From Phycisphaerae bacterium (GTDB taxonomy: Bacteria; Planctomycetota; Phycisphaerae; UBA1845; Fen-1342): a stretch of DNA of 59,426 nt. The stretch is from positions 1 through 59,426 of the forward strand of contig JANQFV010000033.1 in assembly GCA_028277645.1 (NCBI GenBank). The letters are read 5' to 3'. Below, one piece after another: positions 43,008 to 52,127 of the stretch. The notes below the pieces were generated by a model. The model was not told the DNA's origin, ran no database searches, and was given only the letters and a program-made list of their open reading frames with translations. The stretch's first letter is position 1. Every line of letters begins with the position of its first letter. The translations under genes and the position numbers were made by a program.

Positions 43008-43175
43008 GACACGCGAAGCGCAAGGCGTTTCTGGAAAAGACTTTGTGAATTCCGCATGGGGCGATGCACCAAATACGTCACCAAATGATCCGGCGTTCGA
43101 CGCCATCGCGGCGGTCTGGCCGTTGTTGTCGGACGTGGCGAAGCGAGAAGTACTCCGCGCGGCGAGGATCCTGAA

Positions 43176-44810
43176 ATGCGCGGGGAGGTGGAGTCGCTGC
43201 TGCAGCATAATGAGTGCGCCGGGGACGTGTTCCTCACCGGTGAGAATACGGAGCGACGTCGTAGTTCTGCAATCACGTCAATGCTGCCTGATGAGGCAGT
43301 TGCGAGCGCGTTTGAGCCGGAGATCGCTGGCTACGAGATTACGCGGGAGCTTAGCTGTGGCGGTCAGGGGGTCGTGTACCAAGCGATTCAGCTATCCACC
43401 AAACGCAAGGTTGCGATCAAGGTTCTCTTGGCCGGGCAGTTCGCCTCGGCGAGTGATCGCAAGCGGTTCGAGCGTGAAATCGCACTCGTGGCTCAACTGA
43501 GGCACCCGAATGTTGTCGACGTGCTTGAGGCCGGCGCAGCCGCAGGTGGGCAGCCGTTCTACGTGATGGAATATGTCCGCGGCCGCACGCTCCGCGAGTT
43601 CGCGCAGCAACAGCGATTGACGGTAAGGGATACTCTCAGTGTATTTTGCGCAGTCTGCGACGGGTTGCAGCACGCGCACGCGCGCGGTGTCATTCATCGC
43701 GATCTCAAACCCTCGAACGTGCTCGTGGACGCCGAGGGTCAGCCGAAGATTCTGGATTTCGGTTTGGCGAAGCAGCTCGCCGCTTCGGCAGACAATGTGT
43801 CTCTAACGGAGCAGATTGTAGGTACGCTGCCCTACATGGCGCCGGAGCAGGTTCGCGCGTCGCCGGATGCAGCGGATACGCGTACCGATGTCTACGCGCT
43901 AGGCGTAATCCTCTATGAACTGCTTACGGGACAATATCCGTACCCAGTGTGCGGCTGCCTGTCCGACGTAGCGAAGAACATCGCCGAAGTGGATCCTATG
44001 TCTCCTCGAGATGCCTGGCTGCAAGGCTCTGGCATCCCCTGCGGGAACAGCTGGCTGGGGCGGTCAACGCGCTGCCCAATCACAAAGGATCTCGAGACGA
44101 TCTTGCTGAAGGCGCTCTCGAAAGACCCGGCGCGTCGGTATCAAAGTGCTGGAGACGTCGGACGGAACGTAGAACGATGGCTCAGCGGAGATCCGATCGA
44201 CGCGAAGCGCGATAGCGCGTTTTATGTTCTGCGCGTACTCCTCACGCGCAAGCGGGAACCGATGTTGGCCCTCGCCTGCGTGCTCGCCGTGAGCGTCGCT
44301 GCCGCGCTCGTGAGCGGCTACTACTATGGGCTGGCGGCGCAAAGTGCCCACAAGCTCGGTCTTGTTCAGCGCGACACTGCAGACTCAAAAGAAGACTGGG
44401 ACAGGCGGGCGCGTGAGGGCCTCGCGCAACTCGGCCGCGACAAAATCGCGTGGTTCCTGCTCGAGTGGGAGAACGACAACTTCGAGTACGCGCGGCAGAT
44501 CGCCGCGCGTCTGCCGGAGGAATCGCCCGAGAAGATTGCAGCGGAGTTCCTGTTGGATCCACAAATGGAGCCCGAAGACCTCAAAGCCGAGATGGCTCCG
44601 GGCGAGAACCCGCTCAGGTACTTCGTGATAGGCGAGCGGTTCCGTAAAGCCGGACGAGGTTCGGATGCGCGATACTGGTACAAGATGTGCATCGATTCCG
44701 GTGCGAATGACCTCAACTGGATTCGGGCGGCCCGCGGCAGAATGCAGAATCTAGAGGATCCCGCGGCGGCCGTAGGCTCGCAGACCGCTGACTCCGGCCG
44801 TCAACGATGA
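43176..44810 (+). CDS. transmembrane Ser/Thr protein kinase, probably N-terminally shortened
   Basis: 544 residues. The N-terminus MRGEVESLLQHNECAGDVFL corresponds to the end of the helical leader that normally precedes planctomycete kinases (form LRxEVESLLxxHExAGxFL), so about 40 residues appear to be missing or replaced by the scar upstream. Kinase domain at 53-345: glycine loop ELSCGGQGVVY (Ser in place of the first Gly), VAIKVL (Lys82), HRDLKPSN (Asp176), DFGLAK, MAPEQV. A region rich in Cys/Gly (CGCLSDVAKN...GSGIPCGNSWLG) is inserted before the last helices. Membrane helix near 365-385, then a roughly 160-residue helical domain. Probably active, as all catalytic residues are present. Confidence 0.85.
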   Translation: MRGEVESLLQHNECAGDVFLTGENTERRRSSAITSMLPDEAVASAFEPEIAGYEITRELSCGGQGVVYQAIQLSTKRKVAIKVLLAGQFASASDRKRFEREIALVAQLRHPNVVDVLEAGAAAGGQPFYVMEYVRGRTLREFAQQQRLTVRDTLSVFCAVCDGLQHAHARGVIHRDLKPSNVLVDAEGQPKILDFGLAKQLAASADNVSLTEQIVGTLPYMAPEQVRASPDAADTRTDVYALGVILYELLTGQYPYPVCGCLSDVAKNIAEVDPMSPRDAWLQGSGIPCGNSWLGRSTRCPITKDLETILLKALSKDPARRYQSAGDVGRNVERWLSGDPIDAKRDSAFYVLRVLLTRKREPMLALACVLAVSVAAALVSGYYYGLAAQSAHKLGLVQRDTADSKEDWDRRAREGLAQLGRDKIAWFLLEWENDNFEYARQIAARLPEESPEKIAAEFLLDPQMEPEDLKAEMAPGENPLRYFVIGERFRKAGRGSDARYWYKMCIDSGANDLNWIRAARGRMQNLEDPAAAVGSQTADSGRQR

Positions 44811-44880
44811 CCTACGCGAAACTACCGTAGCACCGAGTGCAAATGGTCTTCGGTCGATGGACCTGCAGAGGAAGAACCAG

Positions 44881-45708
44881 ATGCTTTGCTGTCATCCTAC
44901 CGAAGGGCGCGTTCGCCAGTCACGTACGCGTGCGTTTACGTTGATCGAGTTGCTGGTTGTCACTGCGATCATCGCGGTGCTCGTTTCGATCCTGTTGCCG
45001 GCACTCGGTGCTGCGCGTCGGCAGTCGCGGCGTGTGGCCTGTCTCAGCAGACTTCGGAATCTGCACATCGGCTGGGAGGGCTACCTTCAGGACCACGACG
45101 GTGCCTTCCTGCAGGGTGTCAATGTCAACTACAACTATGGCGGCGGACAGGGCACGGCGGGGCTCCCGCCTAATTGGACGTGGCCGCCGGGAACGCCGGT
45201 TCCCAAGCCGCTGAACAAGTATGTTGGCTTGGATCTAGTCGTATCGACCGATCAAGCGCAAGCGTACCGATGTCCTGCTGACGTTGGTGTCGACGTCGCG
45301 CCGGACTTGCATCAGCGATACTACGGCACAAGCTACTTGACGAACTTGATCCTGGTGGGCCAAGACCAGTACAACGTTCCCTCCGACGCTCCGTTGATGC
45401 TTCGCATGTTACTGTATGAGATGAACGACCGACTGCCGGGGCTCACGATCTCACGTGTGACCACGCACCCGAGCGACCTCATGTTGCTCGCGGATGCAAC
45501 TTGGTGGCATGCTTGGTACGACGGCGCCGACGCCACGAATGACTGGCACGGTAGGATCGGATGGCACTGTGCGGGATTCCTCGACGGCCATGGTGCATTC
45601 ACACGGTTTGAAAGGCGGACCTATAAGGCAACCGGCTACGCACTTATACCGTTTCGCGATCTGTCAGATCAGGCTGCGAAAATTCAGGCAGAGATGCCCG
45701 ACGACTGA
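44881..45708 (+). CDS. type II secretion-like pseudopilin with prepilin N-methylation signal
   Basis: 275 residues from the ATG at 44881 (AGAGGAAG upstream); an ATG at 44857 is also in frame. The prepilin signal is AFTLIELLVVTAIIAVLVSI, with Phe at +1 and Glu at +5. The remainder has the layout of planctomycete H-X9-DG-type proteins: RRVACLSRLRNLHIGWEGYL after the helix, and near the end a FLDGHGAFTRFERR segment. These are numerous in planctomycetes and presumably assemble into a pseudopilus or attach to the envelope. It lies between the kinase and the giant beta-helix protein. Confidence 0.85.
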   Translation: MLCCHPTEGRVRQSRTRAFTLIELLVVTAIIAVLVSILLPALGAARRQSRRVACLSRLRNLHIGWEGYLQDHDGAFLQGVNVNYNYGGGQGTAGLPPNWTWPPGTPVPKPLNKYVGLDLVVSTDQAQAYRCPADVGVDVAPDLHQRYYGTSYLTNLILVGQDQYNVPSDAPLMLRMLLYEMNDRLPGLTISRVTTHPSDLMLLADATWWHAWYDGADATNDWHGRIGWHCAGFLDGHGAFTRFERRTYKATGYALIPFRDLSDQAAKIQAEMPDD

Positions 45709-45759
45709 GTACATACGTCTGACCGGCGCGTCCTGTTCGAGAATGGAAGGGGATCGGAA

Positions 45760-48700
45760 GTGACGAAGGTGCGACATCCTATCACGGTAGTACTTGCGAT
45801 GATTAGCGCCACCGCTTGCGCCGACATGATCTACGTGAACGGATCTACGGGGGACGACGCCTGGGACGGACTTTGTGAAGTATGGGACGGCGGCACTTGC
45901 GGGCCGAAGGCGACCATCCAAGCTGGTATCGATGCAGCGGATGATGGTGACGAGGTTGTCGTCGCAGATGGGACGTACACCGGCGGTGGGAACCGCGACC
46001 TGAACTTCGGTGGTAAGGCGGTCACTGTGCGCAGCGCGTCCGACGATCCAACGTTGTGTATCATTGACTGTGGAGGGATGGGACGCGGGTTCTTCTTTCA
46101 CAATAATGAGGGGCCAGACAGCGTGGTCCGGGGGCTCAGAATCACGAACGGAGACCCTGATGATACAGGTCCCGGCGGCGATATGGGTGGCGGCGTATAT
46201 TGCCAGAACAGCAGCCCGACGCTGACCAACTGTACGATTGGGGAGAACTCTGCCTCCTCTTACGGTGGTGGCGTATATTGCTGGAATAGCAGTCCGACGC
46301 TGACTCAGTGTGCGATTGACGGGAATTGGGCTTACTTCAACGGCGGTGGCATTCACTGCCGGCAGTACAGTAACCCGACGTTGATCGACTGCACGATTGA
46401 CCGAAACTCGGCCACCGACGGCGGTGGCGTATTCTGCAAGAACCACAGTGACCCCGAGTTGACCAACTGTACGATCAGCGAGAATTTGGACACCCTCGCT
46501 GGCGGCGGCATCTACTGTTGTGACCAAAGCAGTCCGACACTGGTCGACTGCGAGATTGTCGGAAACTCGGCTTCCATTGACGGTGGTGGCGTCTATTGCG
46601 AGAACCTCAGCAACCCGACGCTGACTGAGTGTGAGATTATTGGGAATGTGGCTCACTCCACCGGCGGTGGCATCCACTGCTTGAATCACAGCGCCCCAAC
46701 GCTGATCGACTGCAAGATTGACAGGAACGAGGCCGACTACGGTGGTGGTGTGTTCTGCTGGAACTACAGCGCTCCCAACCTGACCGACTGTACAATCAGC
46801 GAGAATCAAGCTGCTTTCCATGGCGGCGGCGTGTATTGCGAGAATCACAAGGACCACAACAGTCCGACGCTGACAAACTGCAACATCGCTGAGAACTGCG
46901 CCGAAGATGCCGGTGGTGGCATCTACTGCTGGAACGACAGCGACCCGACGTTGATCGACTGCAGAATCGGCAAGAACTCGGCCGCCAACGGCGGCGGCGT
47001 GTTCTGTGAGAACTACAGCGACCCCGGTTTGACCGACTGTACAATCAGCCAGAATCGGGCCACGTCCAAGGGTGGTGGTATCTATTGCCGGGACCACACC
47101 AGTCCGACGCTGACAAAGTGCACAATCAGTGGAAATTCGGCCACCGACTACGGTGGTGGTGTCTTCTGCCGGAACAACAGCAGTCCCGCGGTGACTGGCT
47201 GCAGGATTGACGAGAATTCGGCGCCCTTCGGCGGCGGCGTGTACTGCCGCAATGATAGCGGTCTTACGTTGACCAACTGCATGATCAACGCGAATTCGGC
47301 GTCCATCGCCGGCGGCGGCCTCTACTGCTTAGACGACAGTGGTCCGACGCTGACTAGCTGCACCATGTACGGGAATTCGGCGCACCTTGCCGGCGGTGGC
47401 GTCTACTGTATCTCCTCAAGCAGCGCCACATTGCTAAACTGCATCGCATGGGCCAATAGCCCCGACGAGATCTTTGAGTTTGGCAATGCCTCGGACACCG
47501 GGGTGCGCTACAGTAACATCCGTGGCGGCTGGCCGGGTGAGGGGAACGTCAATTGGGATTCCCTGCTGACGCCGGATGGACATCTGACGACCGGCTCTCC
47601 GTGCATCGATGAGGGCAATGAAGCGGTCTTGCCCGCGGATACAGCTGATCTGGATGGCGACGGCGATTTCTCTGAAATTGTTCCCTTTGACATTGACTTT
47701 GATCCGCGGGTTCTGGGTAGCACCGTCGACATAGGGGCTGACGAGTTCCTGGACAGTGACGCTGATGGACTTCCCGACTGGTGGGAGTTCGAGTACTTCG
47801 GCACTGCAACCGCAGCAGATCCGATGGCCGATCCCGACGGTGACGGCTTGCCCAATCATCTCGAGTACTTCATGTATGGCAGCGACCCAACCGGGGTGAC
47901 GTGGTATGTCCATGCAACAAACGGCAACGATACGTGGGACGGTACGGCAGCGCACTGGGAGGGCGGCTTGGTTGGTCCGAAGCAGACGATTCAGGCAGCC
48001 TTGGACCTGGCGGCGAACGGTGAATCGGTGCGCGTGGCGGGAGGAACGTATGTCGGTCCGGGCAACTATGAACTGAACTTCCACAAGCGTTCCATTGTCG
48101 TCGTAGCGCACGTGGCGCTGGGCGGCACCACGGAGATCGACTGTGGCGGCGCTGGTCGGGCGGTTGATCCGAACTCACTCGGCACATCGCTGGCGGTGCT
48201 GGAGGGCTTCGTCATCCGCGACGGCGCTGGCGACGCCGGCGGTGCCGTAAGTATGGACGGCGGTCGTCTGGTGATGCGACACTGCACGATCGAGGACAGC
48301 GGCGCCAGCATTTCGGGAGGTGGCCTTTATTGCAGACACGGACTGCCGACGCTGCACGGTGTGACGCTTCGCGACAACATCGCTCCGGAGAACGCCGGCG
48401 GCGCAGCCACCGTGTTGTCCAGTCACGTGACGCTTACCAGTCCTTTATACGTCGAGACGGGTGAGCTGTTGAGTGTCTCGAGCTGGTTCACGGGACAGGG
48501 TCGGCTTGAGCTGGCCGGGGGTACGCGGCTGCACGTGGTCGGCACCAAACAAGGTGATCCACCCACTGTCTTCCGCACAGATATCTTTGGAACCGGTGAC
48601 ATCATGATCGAGGCCGGCCAGAAGCTCCTACTGGAGCAGGGCGCGCTAATCGACCTTAGCGGCCACGTCCCGGGTGACCCGAACGGCCCCTGTGCCGATC

Positions 48701-51690
48701 CAAACAGCTTCGCAGACTGGGGCACTATCCTCGTGGACGGCATACTGGTGTGCCGCGGCGCAACGATCCGCAACACGGGCGTGCAGGTGAACGCTGGCGA
48801 ACTTGCCGGCGGTGTCACAATCCGTAACAACGAGATCAACCTGTTGCAGGACCCACCAGGGTGGGGTGGAGAGTTGTTCGTCGAGGGTTCATCGGTAATC
48901 GAATGCAACGTCATTCGATCGGAGGGGGATCGCTACCTGGACCTGGATCCGGATCCGAGCATTGATCCCAACGATCGCCCCATCATCCAGAACAACAAGA
49001 TCTATGTAGCGATTGTTCAGGGGATTACCGGCGACCAGGGCGAATTGCTGGAATTGCGCACACAGGATCACGACATCGACAGCCCGGATCCCAGCCTGGG
49101 CTACGGCTCCTCGGGAGCGTATCAGCTGGATAGCAGTGCCGGCTACCAGGATGAGTGGGCATTTGAGCAGTTGGAGATCCGGGACGATGCCAAGGTCAAC
49201 CTGACGAATCGGTCGGGATTCGATTTCCAGGATGCGCACACACCGGAGGCGTTGTATGTGACGGAGCTGAAGCTGCATCCACATGCGGTGCTGAATACGG
49301 GTATGCAGCGGCTGTACTACCAGCGATTAGTGGATGAACAGGGATTGGAATTGGACCACGATCAATACAACCCGGGAGCACCGCTGAGCAATGGCAGCCG
49401 GATTGTGGACATCCCCCTCCTGGGATTCTCGCTAAAGGTGATCACGTTCGAGGATAACACGCCACCGCCAAACGATGAGTTCACGATACGGGTGCGAACG
49501 CGGTTACGGGATCCCGACGACATCCAGCCAGCTGATCCTGATTATCAGGGCGACCCGGATGATCCGCCGCTGGAGGGCAAGATTACACGTATCCCGGACA
49601 GTTACGATTCGAATAACCACGTGATGGAGATGCTGGCGCAGGCTCCGGGGCGGCAGTCGGCGAGTTCGGTCGCGGCGCACGGTGCGTTCGCCCGTGCGAG
49701 CGAGGACCACATCCTGATCAAGTTCAATTACCGCTTCTGTGAGGTAAGCGATCCTAATACGACGTTGGCGGTGTACCTGAGCGACAGCCCTAAACCTCGG
49801 GATGTGAGCATCGCGCTGCGGCCGGGAGAGTGTGAGGAGCACAGCTGTTGCTGTGCGTGGGTATATCCGCCAGGGCCGGGCCGGCCGGGCGCGGTCGGTA
49901 GTCCGGAGTGGGCGACGTTCCATGGGCTGTTCCCGCGAAACGACTTGAACTTCACGCGGGGTACGTACGTGGAGCTGGAGCTGCGGGGTGAGGATGCCTG
50001 CATCGAGATTGACGATTGGGATCCGCAAACTAGCTGCGAAGGTGCCTGCCTTGATTTTAGTGGTGATGGCGGTGTGTCCGGCCTGGATTTCCTGTTGCTG
50101 CTCTCCGAGTGTGGGCAGGAGACGTCGTTGGATCCAGACAAGGAATGCCTGGACAGCCGTCTCTCACGGGATGGCTACGTTGATCACCATGATCTCTTGG
50201 CAGTGGACGCAGTGCGTTCCTGGGAGGGGACGAATCTCTGTAACCCACCCATCGCGCCTACGGACCTTGGCACGCCGACCACGGGACTGCCGGTGACTGG
50301 CCTACTCGTCGCCGGTAAGCCCCAAGCCGCCGATCCGGAAGCACTACTTGATTGGCTCTACGCCTACTGCGCCGATGGTAGTCTGAGCACCGCTCGCTAT
50401 CCGCCGGCCAGCTTCTTCGGCCAGGCCAGCGATCCAAACATTGGCTATTTACAGATGGGTAACGGGCGTCTGATCCGGTCACCGGACGGAGCGGTGCACC
50501 AACTTCACGCCATCCAGGGATTGGTGGCTTTGGCAACCGCTGAACGTACGATCGCGCCGTTCCAAGACAACCTGGCCGGTCGGACGGTCTACGTGGGCGT
50601 ACAGGATACGGCAGATTATTGGGACTACCCCGACGGTTACCCCATGGGGCTACCGCTAGCTGACGTGGTCTTCACTGACGCCGATACCGCGTACGTGACA
50701 CCGGTCCTGGTGAGTTCAAGCGACTGGTTTATGGGTGAGCGGTATCCGCACTTCAAGGCGTCGGCACAGCTAACCTACGACAACAACGAATGTCGGGTTA
50801 CGCAACTCTATGGAAATGACTACTGCGATGATGTCTGGTCCTTCAACATGGATCCGTGCTTCGAGTCCGTGAACATCCCGCAAGGGCAGCGCGCATTGGC
50901 TGTGGACGACGCGGGCTACCTGCTCGTGCTCAGTTCCAATGGGCACAGCCAGGGGGATGATTGTCTGCTGGTTTACGACATCGCCAGTGGGAACGAAGAA
51001 AAGCGGGTCGTACTCAGCGCGGTCGATTCCAGCTTGCGCAATCCGGCGAGTATGCTGCTTTCGCAATTCCAGTCCGACGTGTTGTACTTGGCGTCCGGCC
51101 TGGACGAAGCCGAGGACGATGCGAACACGTACTTGTATCGCTGTCAGCTCGACCTGTCGGACGAGAATGAGCCTCTAAGTGTCACGGACGTGATCGCTAT
51201 CCAGCATAATCCGACGGAAGGCGATTATGGACACGGGCACGCGGCGTTCATTACGAGCATCCAGGAGGATCCGCACGACGGGAATCTGTACGTGGTCGGA
51301 TATACGAGCCCCCGGCTCTCTGACGACCTGCACTGGACTCAGTTCCCGTCCAACTACACCTCGCAGGTCATACCGACCTTGGCCCGCATCAGTGGTAGCG
51401 ACGTTACAGTAACTCGTCTCGCCGCAGGCGATGATCCGAATCAGGCGCTGGGTCTGCCCCTGGCGGCGTTGTACCTGGGCGCGGAGACGATCGTCGGTGA
51501 CCTGAACTGCGACGGTGCACTTAGCTTCGCAGACATCAATCCGTTCGTGGATGCCCTGATCGACCTGGAAGACTACTATTCCGCTTACCCGTGCTGCAAT
51601 CACCTGTGGGGCAATATCGACGGCAACGGATCCGTCGGCTTCGAGGACATAAACCCCTTCGTCGACCTGTTGTTAGACCTGCCAGCTTGA
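45760..51690 (+). CDS. giant exported beta-helix protein with DINPFV tail
   Basis: 1976 residues from a GTG start (GGAAGGGGATCGGAA before it). Signal peptide to about residue 21. Residues 24-140 open with YVNGSTGDDAWDG and ATIQAGIDAADDGDEVVVAD, the usual cap of right-handed parallel beta-helices. Residues 143-575 are 16 rungs of about 27 residues (GGGVYCxNxSxPTLTxCxIxxNSA). After DADGLPDWWEFEYFG (calcium-type) a second, less regular beta-helix (about 705-1050) follows, then a mixed region with an EF-hand-like segment (about 1430-1490). The C-terminus has the paired tail GDLNCDGALSFADINPFVDA and GNIDGNGSVGFEDINPFVDL. Predicted surface or exported adhesin-like protein; no catalytic residues are recognised. 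Confidence 0.85.
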   Translation: MTKVRHPITVVLAMISATACADMIYVNGSTGDDAWDGLCEVWDGGTCGPKATIQAGIDAADDGDEVVVADGTYTGGGNRDLNFGGKAVTVRSASDDPTLCIIDCGGMGRGFFFHNNEGPDSVVRGLRITNGDPDDTGPGGDMGGGVYCQNSSPTLTNCTIGENSASSYGGGVYCWNSSPTLTQCAIDGNWAYFNGGGIHCRQYSNPTLIDCTIDRNSATDGGGVFCKNHSDPELTNCTISENLDTLAGGGIYCCDQSSPTLVDCEIVGNSASIDGGGVYCENLSNPTLTECEIIGNVAHSTGGGIHCLNHSAPTLIDCKIDRNEADYGGGVFCWNYSAPNLTDCTISENQAAFHGGGVYCENHKDHNSPTLTNCNIAENCAEDAGGGIYCWNDSDPTLIDCRIGKNSAANGGGVFCENYSDPGLTDCTISQNRATSKGGGIYCRDHTSPTLTKCTISGNSATDYGGGVFCRNNSSPAVTGCRIDENSAPFGGGVYCRNDSGLTLTNCMINANSASIAGGGLYCLDDSGPTLTSCTMYGNSAHLAGGGVYCISSSSATLLNCIAWANSPDEIFEFGNASDTGVRYSNIRGGWPGEGNVNWDSLLTPDGHLTTGSPCIDEGNEAVLPADTADLDGDGDFSEIVPFDIDFDPRVLGSTVDIGADEFLDSDADGLPDWWEFEYFGTATAADPMADPDGDGLPNHLEYFMYGSDPTGVTWYVHATNGNDTWDGTAAHWEGGLVGPKQTIQAALDLAANGESVRVAGGTYVGPGNYELNFHKRSIVVVAHVALGGTTEIDCGGAGRAVDPNSLGTSLAVLEGFVIRDGAGDAGGAVSMDGGRLVMRHCTIEDSGASISGGGLYCRHGLPTLHGVTLRDNIAPENAGGAATVLSSHVTLTSPLYVETGELLSVSSWFTGQGRLELAGGTRLHVVGTKQGDPPTVFRTDIFGTGDIMIEAGQKLLLEQGALIDLSGHVPGDPNGPCADPNSFADWGTILVDGILVCRGATIRNTGVQVNAGELAGGVTIRNNEINLLQDPPGWGGELFVEGSSVIECNVIRSEGDRYLDLDPDPSIDPNDRPIIQNNKIYVAIVQGITGDQGELLELRTQDHDIDSPDPSLGYGSSGAYQLDSSAGYQDEWAFEQLEIRDDAKVNLTNRSGFDFQDAHTPEALYVTELKLHPHAVLNTGMQRLYYQRLVDEQGLELDHDQYNPGAPLSNGSRIVDIPLLGFSLKVITFEDNTPPPNDEFTIRVRTRLRDPDDIQPADPDYQGDPDDPPLEGKITRIPDSYDSNNHVMEMLAQAPGRQSASSVAAHGAFARASEDHILIKFNYRFCEVSDPNTTLAVYLSDSPKPRDVSIALRPGECEEHSCCCAWVYPPGPGRPGAVGSPEWATFHGLFPRNDLNFTRGTYVELELRGEDACIEIDDWDPQTSCEGACLDFSGDGGVSGLDFLLLLSECGQETSLDPDKECLDSRLSRDGYVDHHDLLAVDAVRSWEGTNLCNPPIAPTDLGTPTTGLPVTGLLVAGKPQAADPEALLDWLYAYCADGSLSTARYPPASFFGQASDPNIGYLQMGNGRLIRSPDGAVHQLHAIQGLVALATAERTIAPFQDNLAGRTVYVGVQDTADYWDYPDGYPMGLPLADVVFTDADTAYVTPVLVSSSDWFMGERYPHFKASAQLTYDNNECRVTQLYGNDYCDDVWSFNMDPCFESVNIPQGQRALAVDDAGYLLVLSSNGHSQGDDCLLVYDIASGNEEKRVVLSAVDSSLRNPASMLLSQFQSDVLYLASGLDEAEDDANTYLYRCQLDLSDENEPLSVTDVIAIQHNPTEGDYGHGHAAFITSIQEDPHDGNLYVVGYTSPRLSDDLHWTQFPSNYTSQVIPTLARISGSDVTVTRLAAGDDPNQALGLPLAALYLGAETIVGDLNCDGALSFADINPFVDALIDLEDYYSAYPCCNHLWGNIDGNGSVGFEDINPFVDLLLDLPA
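46186..47470 (+). repeat. 16 tandem beta-helix rung repeats (about 81 nt each)
   Basis: Sixteen consecutive units start with GGG[VIL][YFH]C and carry a central [PS][TEA]L[TI][DN]C-like motif, with lengths of 24-30 residues. The DNA is similar enough (recurrent GGTGGTGGCGT..TATTGC and AACTG..CGATT) to allow slippage or recombination. The rungs alternate YC- and FC/HC-types in pairs or triplets, suggesting block duplication. Confidence 0.85.
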
Positions 51691-51695
51691 GTCGA

Positions 51696-51753
51696 ATCGC
51701 TAAGACGTGTTGCCGATGTATCACATCGCTAAGACGTGTTGCCGATGTATCAC
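51696..51753. repeat. 29-bp tandem direct repeat, two copies
   Basis: The 29-nt unit starting ATCGCTAAGACGTGTTGCC occurs twice, exactly and head-to-tail (51696-51724 and 51725-51753), just after the beta-helix gene stop. No gene was found between 51754 and 51962. Confidence 0.85.
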
Positions 51754-51962
51754 CCAGGGGCTGGAGCCGGCGAGCGCGATGTTACACGCCTGATCGCCGC
51801 CGCGGTAACGCTGCGGCGCCGTTGAGAAGTGAAAGCTGCCAGAACACGAGGGGGCAAACGGCAGACGCAGCCGCACATCGCGTGTTGGCTCGTCACAGGC
51901 TCGAGTGTAGCGCCTGATACGCGAGGAGTTATGTGCGGCTGCGTGTCGTCGGCGTTGTGAAC

Positions 51963-52088
51963 TCAGACGAACCAGTACCAGTCAATCCCGAGGACCTGCG
52001 CTCCGAGCACCCTCTGCCAAGTTTCGCAACCAGATTGCGTGCTCAGCATCGCGCCCAGCGCGAGCAGATAGATGACCTTACGGTTCAT
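51963..52088 (-). CDS. 41-residue putative lipoprotein or exported peptide
   Basis: The product starts MNRKVIYLLALGAMLSTQSG, continues CETWQRVLGAQVLGIDWYWFV, and stops. It has a typical export signal with a Cys in a lipobox-like position (QSGC; the Gln at -3 is unusual). A strong ribosome binding site AAAAGGAGA (52096-52104) lies 7 nt before the ATG. It begins 39 nt after the PEGA lipoprotein gene on the same strand, so they are likely co-transcribed. I do not recognise a family. Confidence 0.6.
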   Translation of the reverse strand: MNRKVIYLLALGAMLSTQSGCETWQRVLGAQVLGIDWYWFV

Positions 52089-52127
52089 TGTTAGTCTCCT
52101 TTTGGTCGTGGAAGCTACTTCTGGTTC

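Larger units (their letters stand above)
42857..43170 (+). other. integration scar with duplicated integrase-associated tail remnants
   Basis: Two related stretches, 42858-42878 and 43066-43086, share 18 of 21 bases (core ACCAAATACGT-ACCAAAT). The first can be read LVTKYVTKSSAR. The second is read APNTSPNDPAFDAIAAVWPL and continues LSDVAKREVLRAARIL. Segments of the form DPxLxxxxxAWPxL...RxxILxM are, from recall, common directly downstream of tyrosine-integrase genes in planctomycetes. Between the two copies lie a terminator and a tRNA 3' end. No integrase catalytic domain is left. No other gene is present between 42605 and 43175. Confidence 0.4.

Noticed and set aside
42983..43058. Complete tRNA gene on the minus strand
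   Set aside because: Only the T-arm and acceptor 3' strand fit; no anticodon arm, D-arm or 5' acceptor strand is found in the expected distance.
45664..47097. A 477-residue open frame antisense to the beta-helix repeats
   Set aside because: It is kept open by the periodic repeats of the plus-strand gene; the translation repeats with the same period and has no start signal.
46186..47470. CRISPR-like array
   Set aside because: Repeats are in-frame coding units of variable length with protein-level conservation and no constant repeat/spacer structure.
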